DNA from: Echinicola pacifica DSM 19836
Lineage (GTDB): Bacteria; Bacteroidota; Bacteroidia; Cytophagales; Cyclobacteriaceae
Length of the DNA: 64,000 bases
Direction of reading: 5' to 3'
Assembly: GCF_000373245.1 (NCBI RefSeq)
Contig: NZ_KB890740.1
Location: 228 to 64,227 of the forward strand
Every line of letters starts with the position of its first letter. Position 1 is the stretch's first letter. Below, piece by piece: positions 18,706 through 27,145 of the stretch. The translations under genes and the position numbers were made by a program. The notes below the pieces were generated by a model, which saw only the letters and a list, made by a program, of their open reading frames with translations, made no database searches and was not told the origin of the DNA.

Positions 18706-19270
18706 TTATTTGTTTTTGATGGTGGTCCACTCTATCTCTCCGCCAGAAGCGATAAGGTCATGGGCAACAAAATTCCCCGACAAAGTCTCCCCATTTACTA
18801 TGTTTTTTTGAAGGTTTCGCACCTTTTCAGGGTTCACACTATTGAAAGATCTGCCTGAAGGATTGGTCCACAGGACCCTATCAAAAGATAGATTCGGTCA
18901 GCAAATACACTGTATCCGCTGAATTCAGTGGATACCAGCCCAAAGTGCTCCTAAACTTCCAGAAAAGACATTTCTCCAGCAATCGTCCATCCCTGAGAGG
19001 GCCAGACTATGCTCCCCAATTCCATAGTAATCCACCAATAGCTTATCTATTATTGCTTGGGATTGCTCCGCTATACCCACAAAATAGTAAGAATATGGTG
19101 CTTCATGATCTGGCTGGTTCCTCAGACAGTAGGGTCTCAGGAAGCCAGTCACATTCCTTGCAATATATTCAGGATTCCAAGGTTTTGTAAACAAAGTATC
19201 TAATTTTTGCTTAAAAGGATGCTTTCTCCCATAGATTCCCCCGGTGCCTGTCTTTTGCGGAGGTAGAAAT
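18706..19270 (-). pseudogene. C-terminal remnant of a GH92-like alpha-mannosidase
   Basis: Three minus-strand frames together give a GH92 C-terminus. Frame 1 (about 19270-18925) has KQKLDTLFT, VTGFLRPYCLRNQPDHEAPY, DYYGIGEHSLALSGMDD and ends at a TGA. Frame 2 continues with LGWYPLNSADTVYLLTESIF and stops at 18881. Frame 3 continues with DRVLWTNPSGRSFNSVNPEK to HDLIASGGEIEWTTIKNK and a TAA at 18706. Family members read NEPxHxxPY, GNEDxGxxSAWYVFSALGFYP and NGxxxxxxxxTHxxLxxGGxLxFxM here. At least two frameshifts lie between about 18950 and 18880, and the N-terminal ~70% is missing. The former gene would have ended 3 bp before the ROK kinase start. Confidence 0.8.
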
Positions 19271-19475
19271 GATAGGTAATACCACTAATGGCCATTAGCG
19301 CATTGGGCTGGTCAATTTTACGGAATATGATAACAAATGACCTTTTTTAATCCAATTATTAATATCAAATCGAAAATCAAAATTGGTTTTTCCAAGAATC
19401 TTTTCAAAAAATTGTTTCAAAATTAAATAATCATTAAATTATAAGAACATTTTTTACAAACTCAACCATTAAAGT
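19271..19475. other. AT-rich upstream region of the Anbu operon
   Basis: A very AT-rich stretch just before the ATP-grasp gene. It must contain the operon promoter, but no TAnnTTTG box was found. Confidence 0.4.
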
Positions 19476-20900
19476 ATGGATTTAAGCAACTATCAGTGCA
19501 AGGGGCTTTTTGATGAAATGTTTCTGGAAGACGGAACTTGTAGGCCTCATTATCAACAATTTGAAAAACTCTTACAAAAAGCGCATCCCAAGAAACTCAA
19601 ACAGGTTCAATTTTCGGCCAATAAAACCCAGTTGGCCATGGGCATGACCTTCAATGTGTATCATAATGAGGAAGGATTAGAGAAAATCCTACATTTGGAT
19701 ATCATTCCACGGATCATCCCCAATCAGGAATGGCTGGAGCTCGAGGCGGGCCTTAAGCAGCGGATAAATGCCATAAATAAGTTCTTACAAGACATCTATA
19801 ATGAGCAAAAGATCCTTAAGGATGGTATAGTGCCTAGGGACTTAATAGAAAATAGCAAGGATTTCCTGAAGCCTTGTATAGGCCTGACGCCCCCTAAGGG
19901 CATCTGGTGTCATATCACCGGGACGGACCTGATCAGAGATATCAATGGAAAGTATTATGTACTGGAGGATAATCTGCGCTGCCCTTCCGGGGTATCCTAT
20001 ATGCTCGAGAGCCGTGAAATCATCAAGAAGGCCTTTCCTAATATCCTCAACAAAACGGGGGTCATGCCTGTCTCCAACTATCCTGCACGCCTACTTCAGA
20101 TGCTCCAGCACCTCTCCAATAAAACTAAACCCGTGGTGGGGGTGCTGACACCTGGTATTTACAATTCCGCCTATTTTGAGCACTCTTACTTAGCGCTACA
20201 GATGGGGGTCGAGCTGGTTACAGGGGAGGATTTAGTGGTCAAGGACAAGAAAGTATATATGCAAACCACGCAGGGATTTGAGCAGATAGACGTGATTTAT
20301 AGACGAATTGACGATACTTTCTTAGACCCTGAGGTCTTTAATCCAGACTCTATGCTGGGAGTTCCCGGATTATTTGAAGCATATAAAGCCGGCAATATTG
20401 CGCTAGCAAATGCCCCGGGCACAGGCGTAGCGGATGATAAGGCCGTCTATGCTTATGTACCAGAGATCATCAAATACTACCTCAATGAAGAACCTATTCT
20501 CAATAATGTACCTACTTATCTCTGTCGAAATCCCGAAGATAGACAGTATGTCTTGGACCATATAGAAGAGCTGGTGGTCAAGGAGACCAATGCTGCGGGT
20601 GGCTATGGCATGCTCATCGGACCAAAATCCACTGCTGAGGAGCATGAGAAATTTCGCCAGCTGATCAGCGCTAATCCTAATAACTATATCGCCCAACCGA
20701 CACTCTCCCTATCCACGGTGCCCACGCTGATCGAGGAGGGTATCGAATGCCGCCACGTGGACCTTCGTCCCTATATTTTATATGGAGAGGAAATCGATGT
20801 GGTGCCTGGAGCGCTGACCAGGGTGGCTCTAAAAAAGGGCTCACTTGTGGTCAATAGCTCACAAGGCGGTGGAAGTAAAGATACTTGGGTACTCTATTAA
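19476..20900 (+). CDS. Circularly permuted ATP-grasp protein (COG2308)
   Basis: 474 residues, cytosolic. It belongs to the circularly permuted ATP-grasp family (DUF404/DUF407, COG2308): RPHYQQFEKLL near the start, YYVLEDNLRCPSGVSYMLE, LTPGIYNSAYFEHSYLA, YRRIDDTFLDP, and VVKETNAAGGYGMLIGP. By family, these are predicted to ligate an amine and a carboxylate using ATP (amide or peptide bond formation). It is the first gene of a four-gene operon with alpha-E (12 bp downstream), an Anbu peptidase and a transglutaminase. That neighbourhood recurs across bacteria and suggests synthesis, and Anbu- or transglutaminase-mediated processing, of a peptide-like product. The true product is unknown. Confidence 0.92.
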   Translation: MDLSNYQCKGLFDEMFLEDGTCRPHYQQFEKLLQKAHPKKLKQVQFSANKTQLAMGMTFNVYHNEEGLEKILHLDIIPRIIPNQEWLELEAGLKQRINAINKFLQDIYNEQKILKDGIVPRDLIENSKDFLKPCIGLTPPKGIWCHITGTDLIRDINGKYYVLEDNLRCPSGVSYMLESREIIKKAFPNILNKTGVMPVSNYPARLLQMLQHLSNKTKPVVGVLTPGIYNSAYFEHSYLALQMGVELVTGEDLVVKDKKVYMQTTQGFEQIDVIYRRIDDTFLDPEVFNPDSMLGVPGLFEAYKAGNIALANAPGTGVADDKAVYAYVPEIIKYYLNEEPILNNVPTYLCRNPEDRQYVLDHIEELVVKETNAAGGYGMLIGPKSTAEEHEKFRQLISANPNNYIAQPTLSLSTVPTLIEEGIECRHVDLRPYILYGEEIDVVPGALTRVALKKGSLVVNSSQGGGSKDTWVLY

Positions 20901-20912
20901 CTAAAATTTATT

Positions 20913-21893
20913 ATGCTAAGTCGTGTTGCAAATTCTATATATTGGCTGGGGAGATATCTCGAAAGGGCAGAAAATTACGCCCGCTTTATTGATGTAAACT
21001 TTAATCTGATGCTGGACCTGCCTCCGGGCATGAAAGCTCAGTGGGAGCCACTGATCCTAGCGACCGGTGACCATGAGATGTATTTAAAAAATAAAACCAC
21101 TTTCGATAAGCGATCGGTAATATTTTTCATGGCATTGGATCGAAACAATCCTAACTCCATCATCTCCAGCATTACCAATGCCCGGGAAAATGCCCGGATC
21201 ATCCGAGAGAACTTAAGTAAAGAAACCTGGGAGAAAATCAATGAACTCTACCACTTCCTGATTCGGTATAACGAGAGGAAAATCTGGGACAATAAGGATC
21301 CTAGAAGCTTTTTTGAGCAGATCAAGGTGCAGATTCAGCTCCTCTATGGGCTGGCAGATAGTACCGTCGCCCGTACGGAGGGCTGGTACTTCCGGACCTT
21401 GGGCATGTACCTGGAGCGTGCCGATAAGACTAGCCGAGTGCTGGATGTAAAGTACCATACGCTGCTCCCCTCTCCTAAGGAAGTGGGTGGACCTTTGGAT
21501 TTCCTGCATTGGACGGCCTTGCTGAAATCCGTTTCTTCCTTCAATACCTACCGGAAGATGTATGGAACGATTGACTCCAGCGGAGTGCTGGAATTCCTGA
21601 TCTTCAACCGGCAGTTTCCACGCTCCATTTTCTTCTGTCTCAAAGAAGCGGAAGATTGTCTGCATATGATTTCTCATACCAGTTCTAATGATTTTAAAAA
21701 TGGAGCGGAGAAGGAAATTGGAAGTTTACGGTCAAAATTAGCTTTTAGTGATATCGATGATATCATCAATAGGGGACTGCATGAGTCGATTGATGAAATT
21801 CAACAGAAAATAAATATTATATCATCAGAAATAGAATTAACTTTCTTTCAAGTTAAACCGAGTAATACTACTCAAAAACAAGAAGAAGCATGA
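20913..21893 (+). CDS. Alpha-E domain protein (COG2307, DUF403)
   Basis: 326 residues, all-helical. The family signature MLSRVANSIYWLGRYLERAE opens the protein, as is nearly invariant in COG2307. Further conserved stretches are WEKINELYHFL, FRTLGMYLERADKTSRVLDVKYH and FLIFNRQFPRSIFFCL. The biochemical role is unknown; the family always accompanies the permuted ATP-grasp protein and is thought to work with it. The stop codon overlaps the start of the Anbu gene (ATGA at 21890-21893), so the two are translationally coupled. Confidence 0.92.
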   Translation: MLSRVANSIYWLGRYLERAENYARFIDVNFNLMLDLPPGMKAQWEPLILATGDHEMYLKNKTTFDKRSVIFFMALDRNNPNSIISSITNARENARIIRENLSKETWEKINELYHFLIRYNERKIWDNKDPRSFFEQIKVQIQLLYGLADSTVARTEGWYFRTLGMYLERADKTSRVLDVKYHTLLPSPKEVGGPLDFLHWTALLKSVSSFNTYRKMYGTIDSSGVLEFLIFNRQFPRSIFFCLKEAEDCLHMISHTSSNDFKNGAEKEIGSLRSKLAFSDIDDIINRGLHESIDEIQQKINIISSEIELTFFQVKPSNTTQKQEEA

Positions 21894-22633
21894 CCTTTTG
21901 CTTAGGGATAAAAACCAAACACGGAATAGTAGGGCTTAGCGATACTAGGATCACCTCCGGCAATGAAACCACAACATCTAAGAAAGTCTTTGTGGTCAAT
22001 AAGAACAAGCATAGTTTCTTTGTCATGACCTCGGGCCTGCGCTCCGTAAGGGATAAGGCTATCACCTATTTTACCGAGGCAATAGGACAGCAAGATGATA
22101 AATTCAATAAATTATACAAGACGGTAAACGAACTGGGCAATCAAATAAAGCAGGTAGCCACAGAGGATAAGGAGCATTTGGAGGAAGCTGGCCTGCAGTT
22201 TAACCTCCACGCCATCATAGGAGGTCAGCTCCAAGATGATGAGGAGCCTAAGCTTTATTTGCTATATCCACAGGGCAACTGGATAGAAATTCAGAAAGGA
22301 ACTCCCTTTGTGATTATTGGCAATAGTGGCTTTGGGAATCCTGTGCTGCGTCGATCCATTACCTTTGATGAAAGCTTGGAATTTGCGATCAAAAGCGCCT
22401 TCCTGGCCTTCGATGCCACTCGGATTTCTGCCAATGATGTGGACTTTCCTATAGACACCGTGGTGCTAAAAAATGGTACTTTCTCCATTACAGAACATCG
22501 ATTTGAGCAAAACGAATTGGTACACATCTCTGATTACTGGAATACGCAGTTGAAAGAGGCCGTTACCCATTTGCCAGCGGATGCACTAAATAGGGCGTTT
22601 GGTTACCAGGAGGCTCAACTCGATGAACATTAA
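21890..22633 (+). CDS. Anbu-type proteasome-like peptidase (COG3484)
   Basis: 247 residues. It starts M-T-F-C-L-G-I, so removal of Met exposes Thr as N-terminal nucleophile. The proteasome triad is completed by D18 (LSDTRIT) and a lysine at 31 or 32 (TTTSKKVFVV). A later GNSGFGNPVLRR is typical of the Anbu (ancestral beta subunit) branch of the Ntn hydrolases. Anbu proteins assemble into open helical or ring structures rather than the closed 20S barrel, and their substrates are not settled. The gene overlaps the alpha-E gene by 4 bp and the transglutaminase gene by 11 bp. The clustering with ATP-grasp and transglutaminase points to a shared pathway. Confidence 0.9.
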   Translation: MTFCLGIKTKHGIVGLSDTRITSGNETTTSKKVFVVNKNKHSFFVMTSGLRSVRDKAITYFTEAIGQQDDKFNKLYKTVNELGNQIKQVATEDKEHLEEAGLQFNLHAIIGGQLQDDEEPKLYLLYPQGNWIEIQKGTPFVIIGNSGFGNPVLRRSITFDESLEFAIKSAFLAFDATRISANDVDFPIDTVVLKNGTFSITEHRFEQNELVHISDYWNTQLKEAVTHLPADALNRAFGYQEAQLDEH

Positions 22634-23486
22634 GAAACGCCTCCGCATCAAACATTGGACAGCTTATACCTATGATAGTCCTGTAGAACTGACGCCTCAG
22701 AAAATCCTCCTTTCTCCATCCACCAGGAGGCATGTGCATATTCTGTCTCATAAGACCGAATTTTTGCCTCATCCTCAGGGCGTAAATCAACGCCTGGATA
22801 TGGAAGGGAATCTCTTTCAGCAAATTTGGTTTAATCAAAAGATCAATTATTTCGAAATCAATAACCTAATAGAGCTGACTACTTCGGCGGTAAATCCCTT
22901 TGAATTTATCATCGAAAAAGGCTTCGAACAGGTGGATCAATTTGGCAATATTACCTTCCATTATACAGACGAAAAAAAGACCTTCCTGAGCCCTTACCTG
23001 ATTCATCAGGTGTCCTCTCCCATCCGCAGTCTCTCTGCTCAATACCTCAACAAAAGTGATGGAGTGGTAGATTTCATGGTAAAGATTACCGCACACCTGC
23101 ATCAGGTATGTGACCATATCATCAGGGATGATCCGGGAATCTGGGAACCTGAAAAGACTTTAAAAGAAGAAAAAGGCTCATGCAGGGACCTTGCTTGGTT
23201 GCTGATAATGATCCTCAGGGCAGAAGGAATTGCCAGTCGCTTTGTAAGTGGCTATGCTTATAATCCTGAGCTAGACGAAAACCACGAGCTTCATGCCTGG
23301 GTGGAAGCCTATTGTCCCGGAGCTGGATGGATCGGATTGGATCCAAGCTTGGGATTACTGACCGACCACGGCTATATCCCCCTATCAGCAAGCTATCTCG
23401 CTCACCTGACGCTTCCCGTGATCGGCACCTTCTCCGGAATTGCCTCCTCAAATCTTGAAAGCACTGTAGAAATTAAAGAGTTCTAA
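22623..23486 (+). CDS. Transglutaminase family protein (COG1305)
   Basis: About 287 residues from the chosen start. A beta-rich N-terminal domain (RIKHWTAYTYDSPVELTPQ) precedes the transglutaminase-like domain with the Cys-His-Asp triad: Cys in GSCRDLAWLL, His in LHAWVEAY and Asp in GLDPSLG. No signal peptide, so it acts in the cytosol, unlike many transglutaminase-like proteins. The family may make or cleave isopeptide bonds. The ATG at 22623 was chosen because the protein then starts MNIKKRLRIKHWTAYTYDSP as in relatives and overlaps the Anbu stop by 11 bp; an in-frame start at 22599 adds eight non-homologous residues. Last gene of the operon, followed by a terminator. Confidence 0.9.
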   Translation: MNIKKRLRIKHWTAYTYDSPVELTPQKILLSPSTRRHVHILSHKTEFLPHPQGVNQRLDMEGNLFQQIWFNQKINYFEINNLIELTTSAVNPFEFIIEKGFEQVDQFGNITFHYTDEKKTFLSPYLIHQVSSPIRSLSAQYLNKSDGVVDFMVKITAHLHQVCDHIIRDDPGIWEPEKTLKEEKGSCRDLAWLLIMILRAEGIASRFVSGYAYNPELDENHELHAWVEAYCPGAGWIGLDPSLGLLTDHGYIPLSASYLAHLTLPVIGTFSGIASSNLESTVEIKEF

Positions 23487-23501
23487 AACTTACTATTTGG
23501 T

Positions 23502-23547
23502 AAAGGGATAAGCGATTATTTACCATGCTTATCCCTTTATTTTTTTA
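23502..23547 (+). terminator. Rho-independent terminator of the Anbu operon
   Basis: AAAGGGATAAGC ... GCTTATCCCTTT forms a 12-bp perfect stem followed by a T-rich tail, 15 bp after the transglutaminase stop. Confidence 0.9.
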
Positions 23548-23980
23548 ATCTTTCCATAATCTCAGCCCCTTCCTCCTCACAAAAGGAAAAAATTCCCTGG
23601 CATACTATATAGATCCATTCTTCAAACATTCACCTGCCATAGCCTAGAAGGTGATTATAGAGATATATGGTACTAAACCTTTTTAGCAAGGCACACTACT
23701 ACTCTTTCTAACAAACTTCACATACAAATAACTCTAAACGGGTTCCTTAGTCCTGCTTTATTTAATATCTTTAAAGATGCATAATAGCGGAGAATGAATC
23801 TAACCATAATCCACCAAGCCTCAGCCTGCTAAAATGGAAGACGATATATGGCGATTGCAATGCAAAAAAACATATGCTACACATTGAAGATGAGTTAATT
23901 ACACTATAATTAGCGATAAATAATAAAGAAATCATACCCTACTCATCCCAGATTAAGGTATGAACTAAATAAAATAAACT
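23548..23980. other. Intergenic region, no gene recognised
   Basis: About 430 bp, moderately AT-rich. It must contain the promoter of the EEP-family gene at 23981. No structured element stood out. Confidence 0.4.
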
Positions 23981-24841
23981 ATGAAAAAATATTTCTCCCT
24001 ACTATTCCTTCTTCTGATGGTATATGGCTTCACCGCCCCGGCATTACAGGCACAACAGGATGACCTGACCATCGCCACCTTCAACCTTCGCTATGACAAT
24101 CCTGGTGACGCCCCCAACAACTGGGATAATCGTAAGGAAGTGGTAGTAGATCTGATTCAATTTCATGAATTTGAAATCTTTGGGATCCAGGAAGGACTTC
24201 ATCACCAAGTAGAGTATTTGGACCAGGAGCTGGGCGACTTCAGCTATGTCGGGCATGGTCGTGATGATGGGAAGGAAAAAGGTGAGTATGCAGCTATATT
24301 CTATGATAACACAAAATTTAAGGTGCTGGAAAGTGCTATCTTTTGGTTGGGAACAGATACCACCAAACCGATAAAGGGCTGGGATGCCGCCTTGCCAAGA
24401 ATCTGCACTTGGGCCAGAATGGAGGACTTAAGATCTGGCAAGCAATTTTACTTCTTCAACACTCATTTTGACCATGTAGGGACCGAAGCTCGCCAGGAGA
24501 GTGGCAAATTGATCCTAAGCAAAATCAAAGAGGCTGATAAGGCGGGGATTCCGGTGATGCTCACAGGAGACTTTAATGTCGATCAGGAAAATCCTGCCTA
24601 TTTATTGCTGGAGGACTCCGAGGAACTGAAAGATTGCTATGAAGCCGCTGCGGTCCAATATGCGAATAACGGAACATTTAATAGCTTTGACAGCTCCAAA
24701 ACCACCAACAAACGTATAGATCATATTTTTGTAAGTGAATTTTTGGAGGTTAAGAAATACGGAATTCTGACCGATACCTATAAAAACCGCTACCCATCGG
24801 ATCACTTCCCTGTCATGGCGGTGATTGAGTGGGGCCATTGA
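23981..24841 (+). CDS. Secreted endonuclease/exonuclease/phosphatase (EEP) family protein
   Basis: 286 residues with a signal peptide ending near LQAQ (residue 25). The EEP/DNase I fold signature is complete: N35 in TFNLRYDN, E71 in FGIQEGLHHQ, NTHFDHVG, TGDFNVDQ, RIDHIFVS and the final SDHFPVMA. Members of this secreted Bacteroidota group (PF03372) resemble sphingomyelinases, inositol phosphatases or nucleases; the substrate is not clear from the sequence. Monocistronic, with a strong terminator right behind. Confidence 0.9.
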   Translation: MKKYFSLLFLLLMVYGFTAPALQAQQDDLTIATFNLRYDNPGDAPNNWDNRKEVVVDLIQFHEFEIFGIQEGLHHQVEYLDQELGDFSYVGHGRDDGKEKGEYAAIFYDNTKFKVLESAIFWLGTDTTKPIKGWDAALPRICTWARMEDLRSGKQFYFFNTHFDHVGTEARQESGKLILSKIKEADKAGIPVMLTGDFNVDQENPAYLLLEDSEELKDCYEAAAVQYANNGTFNSFDSSKTTNKRIDHIFVSEFLEVKKYGILTDTYKNRYPSDHFPVMAVIEWGH

Positions 24842-24871
24842 GGAAACACAACTTAGCAGTAATTATAAACC

Positions 24872-24907
24872 AAAGCAGTCCAAGGCTCTCGCCCTGGACT
24901 GCTTTTT
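24872..24907 (+). terminator. Rho-independent terminator
   Basis: AAAGCAGTCCA ... TGGACTGCTTT with a T-run (24903-24907), 30 bp after the EEP-family stop codon. Confidence 0.9.
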
Positions 24908-25408
24908 CATATCATCTTATTTTTTAATTACGGGAACATCCAGTTGAATAATCTGCGGATAAAACTCAGAGTTCCATTATTTTACTTCCGATGGATATCG
25001 CCATTTGAGCCCCATGGAAACTATATAGGTCCTTTCTTAATGGATTCTAGTCATTGTCTGCGATCAGGAAGATAGTAAGGCAAGATCAGCTCCTTTGCTT
25101 AGTTCATATTTTCATCAACTATTAAAACAGCAACTTTAGGGAGCCAAATGGCAAGGCAAGGACATCAGAAACTCCAAAAGTCATAATGATCTCCTGCTTT
25201 TTGGAATATAATACTGAAAACCTACACTTGTTCCCATTTATGACTGATTTGCGAATTAATGCGTCTTACTGTCACCAATCCTTGGAATGGCCACCTTATT
25301 TGGCCAAGCCATTCTCAACACCCAAGCGGGCAGAATTAGAAGCGGTAGCCAATTTTAGAAGATAAGGCGAGGAAGAACTTTATTAACCTTACTAACCTTT
25401 GATCACTT
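24908..25408. other. Intergenic region, no gene recognised
   Basis: About 500 bp between the EEP terminator and the fragment at 25409. Its more GC-rich patches may be decayed coding DNA, but no family could be recognised on either strand. Confidence 0.35.
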
Positions 25409-25622
25409 CTAAAACTTTACCCCGAAACTGATCCCATATGATTTTACTAATAGTCTATTGGGACGTTCATTCGTATATCCTAATAAAGGAATCGAACCTT
25501 CCAAATCAAAATAGTTTTGTTCAAAAAAGATATTCGCATTTAAATTAAACGCATCCCGTTTGAGAAAAGGAAAACCCAAGCCTAGTCTTAAATTATTTCC
25601 ACTATTGAACTTATCCACGCTA
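25409..25622 (-). pseudogene. C-terminal fragment of an outer-membrane barrel protein
   Basis: Just after the DinB stop, a different minus frame reads VDKFNSGNNLRLGLGFPFLK, then DAFNLNANIFFEQNYFDLEG and ends SYGISFGVKF. Alternating strands and a terminal aromatic (VKF) are typical of the last strands of an outer-membrane barrel. The open frame continues upstream into the DinB gene (to 25753) only as an out-of-frame shadow, so there is no N-terminus, signal peptide or start of its own. I read it as the tail of a barrel gene left by a deletion or recombination with a breakpoint at the DinB 3' end. Confidence 0.6.
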
Positions 25623-26126
25623 TTATCTCTCCCAAAAGAAGGGAGGCTCGATCCCCATTGCGCGGAGGTAAACATAGGCCTGGCCTCTATGGTGAATCTC
25701 ATTGTCCACAAAATAGAGTAAGGTGTTATAGTTGAGACCTTCATATTGGCCAAAGGCCACCTCTAACTGCTGAAATCGCTCAGGACTAATCGTAGGCCAA
25801 GTATCATCGATGATCTTAGTCACCTTATCCCAAAGCTCCAAAAGACCAGCCTTGGTGGAAGGCATGGACTTGGTATGATCAAACTCCTCCACCTTCTCCC
25901 ATTTGCCAGTCGCTAGGCTTTCAACTCCGGGACCTGCAATCTCGATCATCTCCATCACCATTTGCGCAAATGGGCGCATCCCTCCTATCGAAAAACTAAA
26001 CAACTTATCCTCCGGAAAAGCCTCAATGGCTCTTCTTGTAAGGCTTCTGTGCCCCTGCCAATGACCCAACATGGCTGCTGTGCTGATAAATAATTCCTGG
26101 CTGCTTGCTACTTCCTGCGTTTTCAT
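25623..26126 (-). CDS. DinB family protein
   Basis: 167 residues, four-helix bundle. The DinB/YfiT-like metal site is suggested by His residues in LGHWQGHRSLTRR and NEIHHRGQAYVYLRAMGIEPP, the last being the hallmark of the family C-terminus (PF05163). Family members act as metal-dependent thiol-linked transferases or are of unknown function; they are not the DNA polymerase IV also called DinB. The protein ends normally (FFWER), but its stop codon abuts a barrel-protein fragment in another frame. Confidence 0.88.
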   Translation of the reverse strand: MKTQEVASSQELFISTAAMLGHWQGHRSLTRRAIEAFPEDKLFSFSIGGMRPFAQMVMEMIEIAGPGVESLATGKWEKVEEFDHTKSMPSTKAGLLELWDKVTKIIDDTWPTISPERFQQLEVAFGQYEGLNYNTLLYFVDNEIHHRGQAYVYLRAMGIEPPFFWER

Positions 26127-26481
26127 GTTTTTGTCTTTAAATGGTAAATATTAATTTGTATTACAAAGAAAACACCTGCTAGTGACAGCCCTATGTCAGC
26201 AGTGCTCAGCTATTTTTAAAAAACTTATCAATGCTCCTCCACTCCATTTCCATCAGGTCCCCATATCATGATAAGAATAGGAAATATTAGTAAGGTATAT
26301 CCCTCACGAAGCACTTAGCCAAGAAGTTCATAGGCCTAAGCCCCCTACCAAAACTGATCTAAAACACACAATAACCTTTTCCTACTGAGTCTTAACCGCT
26401 GATTTTGAACAAAATTCACTCGTCACTTGTATTTAGTAGTCGTATATATTATATTTACAACTACATTAAAATAGTATAATT
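26127..26481. other. Divergent intergenic region DinB / DUF2798 operon
   Basis: Contains the promoter regions of both genes and the palindrome listed at 26435-26465. No gene was seen. Confidence 0.4.
26435..26465. promoter_or_regulatory. 31-bp imperfect palindrome, candidate MarR operator
   Basis: AGTAGTCGTATATA, a 3-bp spacer and TATTTACAACTACA are inverted repeats matching at 11 of 14 positions. The site ends 16 bp before the DUF2798 start codon, where it would overlap the promoter of an operon that ends with a MarR gene. Autoregulation by that MarR protein is inferred. Confidence 0.55.
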
Positions 26482-26712
26482 ATGAAATTTACTCACAAAC
26501 AACGAAAGATCACCTTTGGCCTGCTAATGGCATTTTTCATGGCTTTTACCATGTCCTTTCTCATGGTCCTTATTAATGTGGGCTTGACCCCTTTCTTTTT
26601 GTCCATTTGGATGAAAAGTTTTGCATTAGGTTTTGCAGTGGCGGTGCCCACTTCCATGCTCGCTGCCCCACTTTCTCAGAAATTAATCAACAAACTAGCT
26701 CCTCATGAATGA
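26482..26712 (+). CDS. DUF2798 small membrane protein
   Basis: 76 residues with two transmembrane helices (about 12-32 and 41-64) and the family motif PTSMLAAPLSQKLINKL at the C-terminus (DUF2798). The function is unknown. First gene of a three-gene operon; it overlaps the EVE gene by 8 bp. Its expression is probably controlled through the palindrome just upstream. Confidence 0.88.
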   Translation: MKFTHKQRKITFGLLMAFFMAFTMSFLMVLINVGLTPFFLSIWMKSFALGFAVAVPTSMLAAPLSQKLINKLAPHE

Positions 26713-27145
26713 TAAGAAACCCAGATATTGGATCATAACCGCCTCCAAGGAGCATGTCAAGGAAGGGGTGAGCGGGGGCTTTGCTCAGGCTTGCCATGGA
26801 AAAGCCAGTCCGCTAAAAAAGATGAAAAAAGGAGACTTTGTCATTTACTATTCCAGCAAAGAGTTCTTCAATAAGCCTCAAAAATGTCAGCAATTTACGG
26901 CGATAGGCCAGGTGCTATCGGAGGCTCCTTATTCTTATGAAATGTCAGCGGATTTTTGTCCTTCTCGATTAAATATTGAATTTTTGGAGACTAAGGATTT
27001 GTCTATACTCCCTTTGATCGAAAGTTTGGATTTTATTCCTAACAAATCCAAATGGGGATACCCATTTCGATGGGGCACACTATCCATTAGTAAAGGCGAT
27101 TTTGATACTATAGCTAACTTAATGATCATTGATGAAGGAAATTAA
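26705..27145 (+). CDS. EVE domain protein (UPF0310)
   Basis: 146 residues, a single EVE domain (PUA-like fold): RYWIITASKEHVKEGVSGGF near the start, GDFVIYYSSKEFF, FTAIGQVL and GYPFRWGTLSISKGDF. EVE domains are thought to bind modified bases in nucleic acids, and some regulate translation or restriction. The gene is nested between DUF2798 (8-bp overlap) and MarR (14-bp overlap). The pairing with MarR and DUF2798 is unexplained. Confidence 0.9.
   Translation: MNDKKPRYWIITASKEHVKEGVSGGFAQACHGKASPLKKMKKGDFVIYYSSKEFFNKPQKCQQFTAIGQVLSEAPYSYEMSADFCPSRLNIEFLETKDLSILPLIESLDFIPNKSKWGYPFRWGTLSISKGDFDTIANLMIIDEGN

Noticed and set aside
19195-19320. A further open frame upstream of the GH92 remnant (NALMAISGITYHFYLRKRQ)
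   Set aside because: It lies in another frame than the mannosidase segment, shows no family resemblance and is short; the GH92 frame already explains most of the stretch.
25623-25753. The upstream part of the barrel-tail reading frame, which overlaps DinB
   Set aside because: DinB coding in the other frame is complete and family-typical, so this part is only its shadow; the barrel fragment is restricted to the region after the DinB stop.
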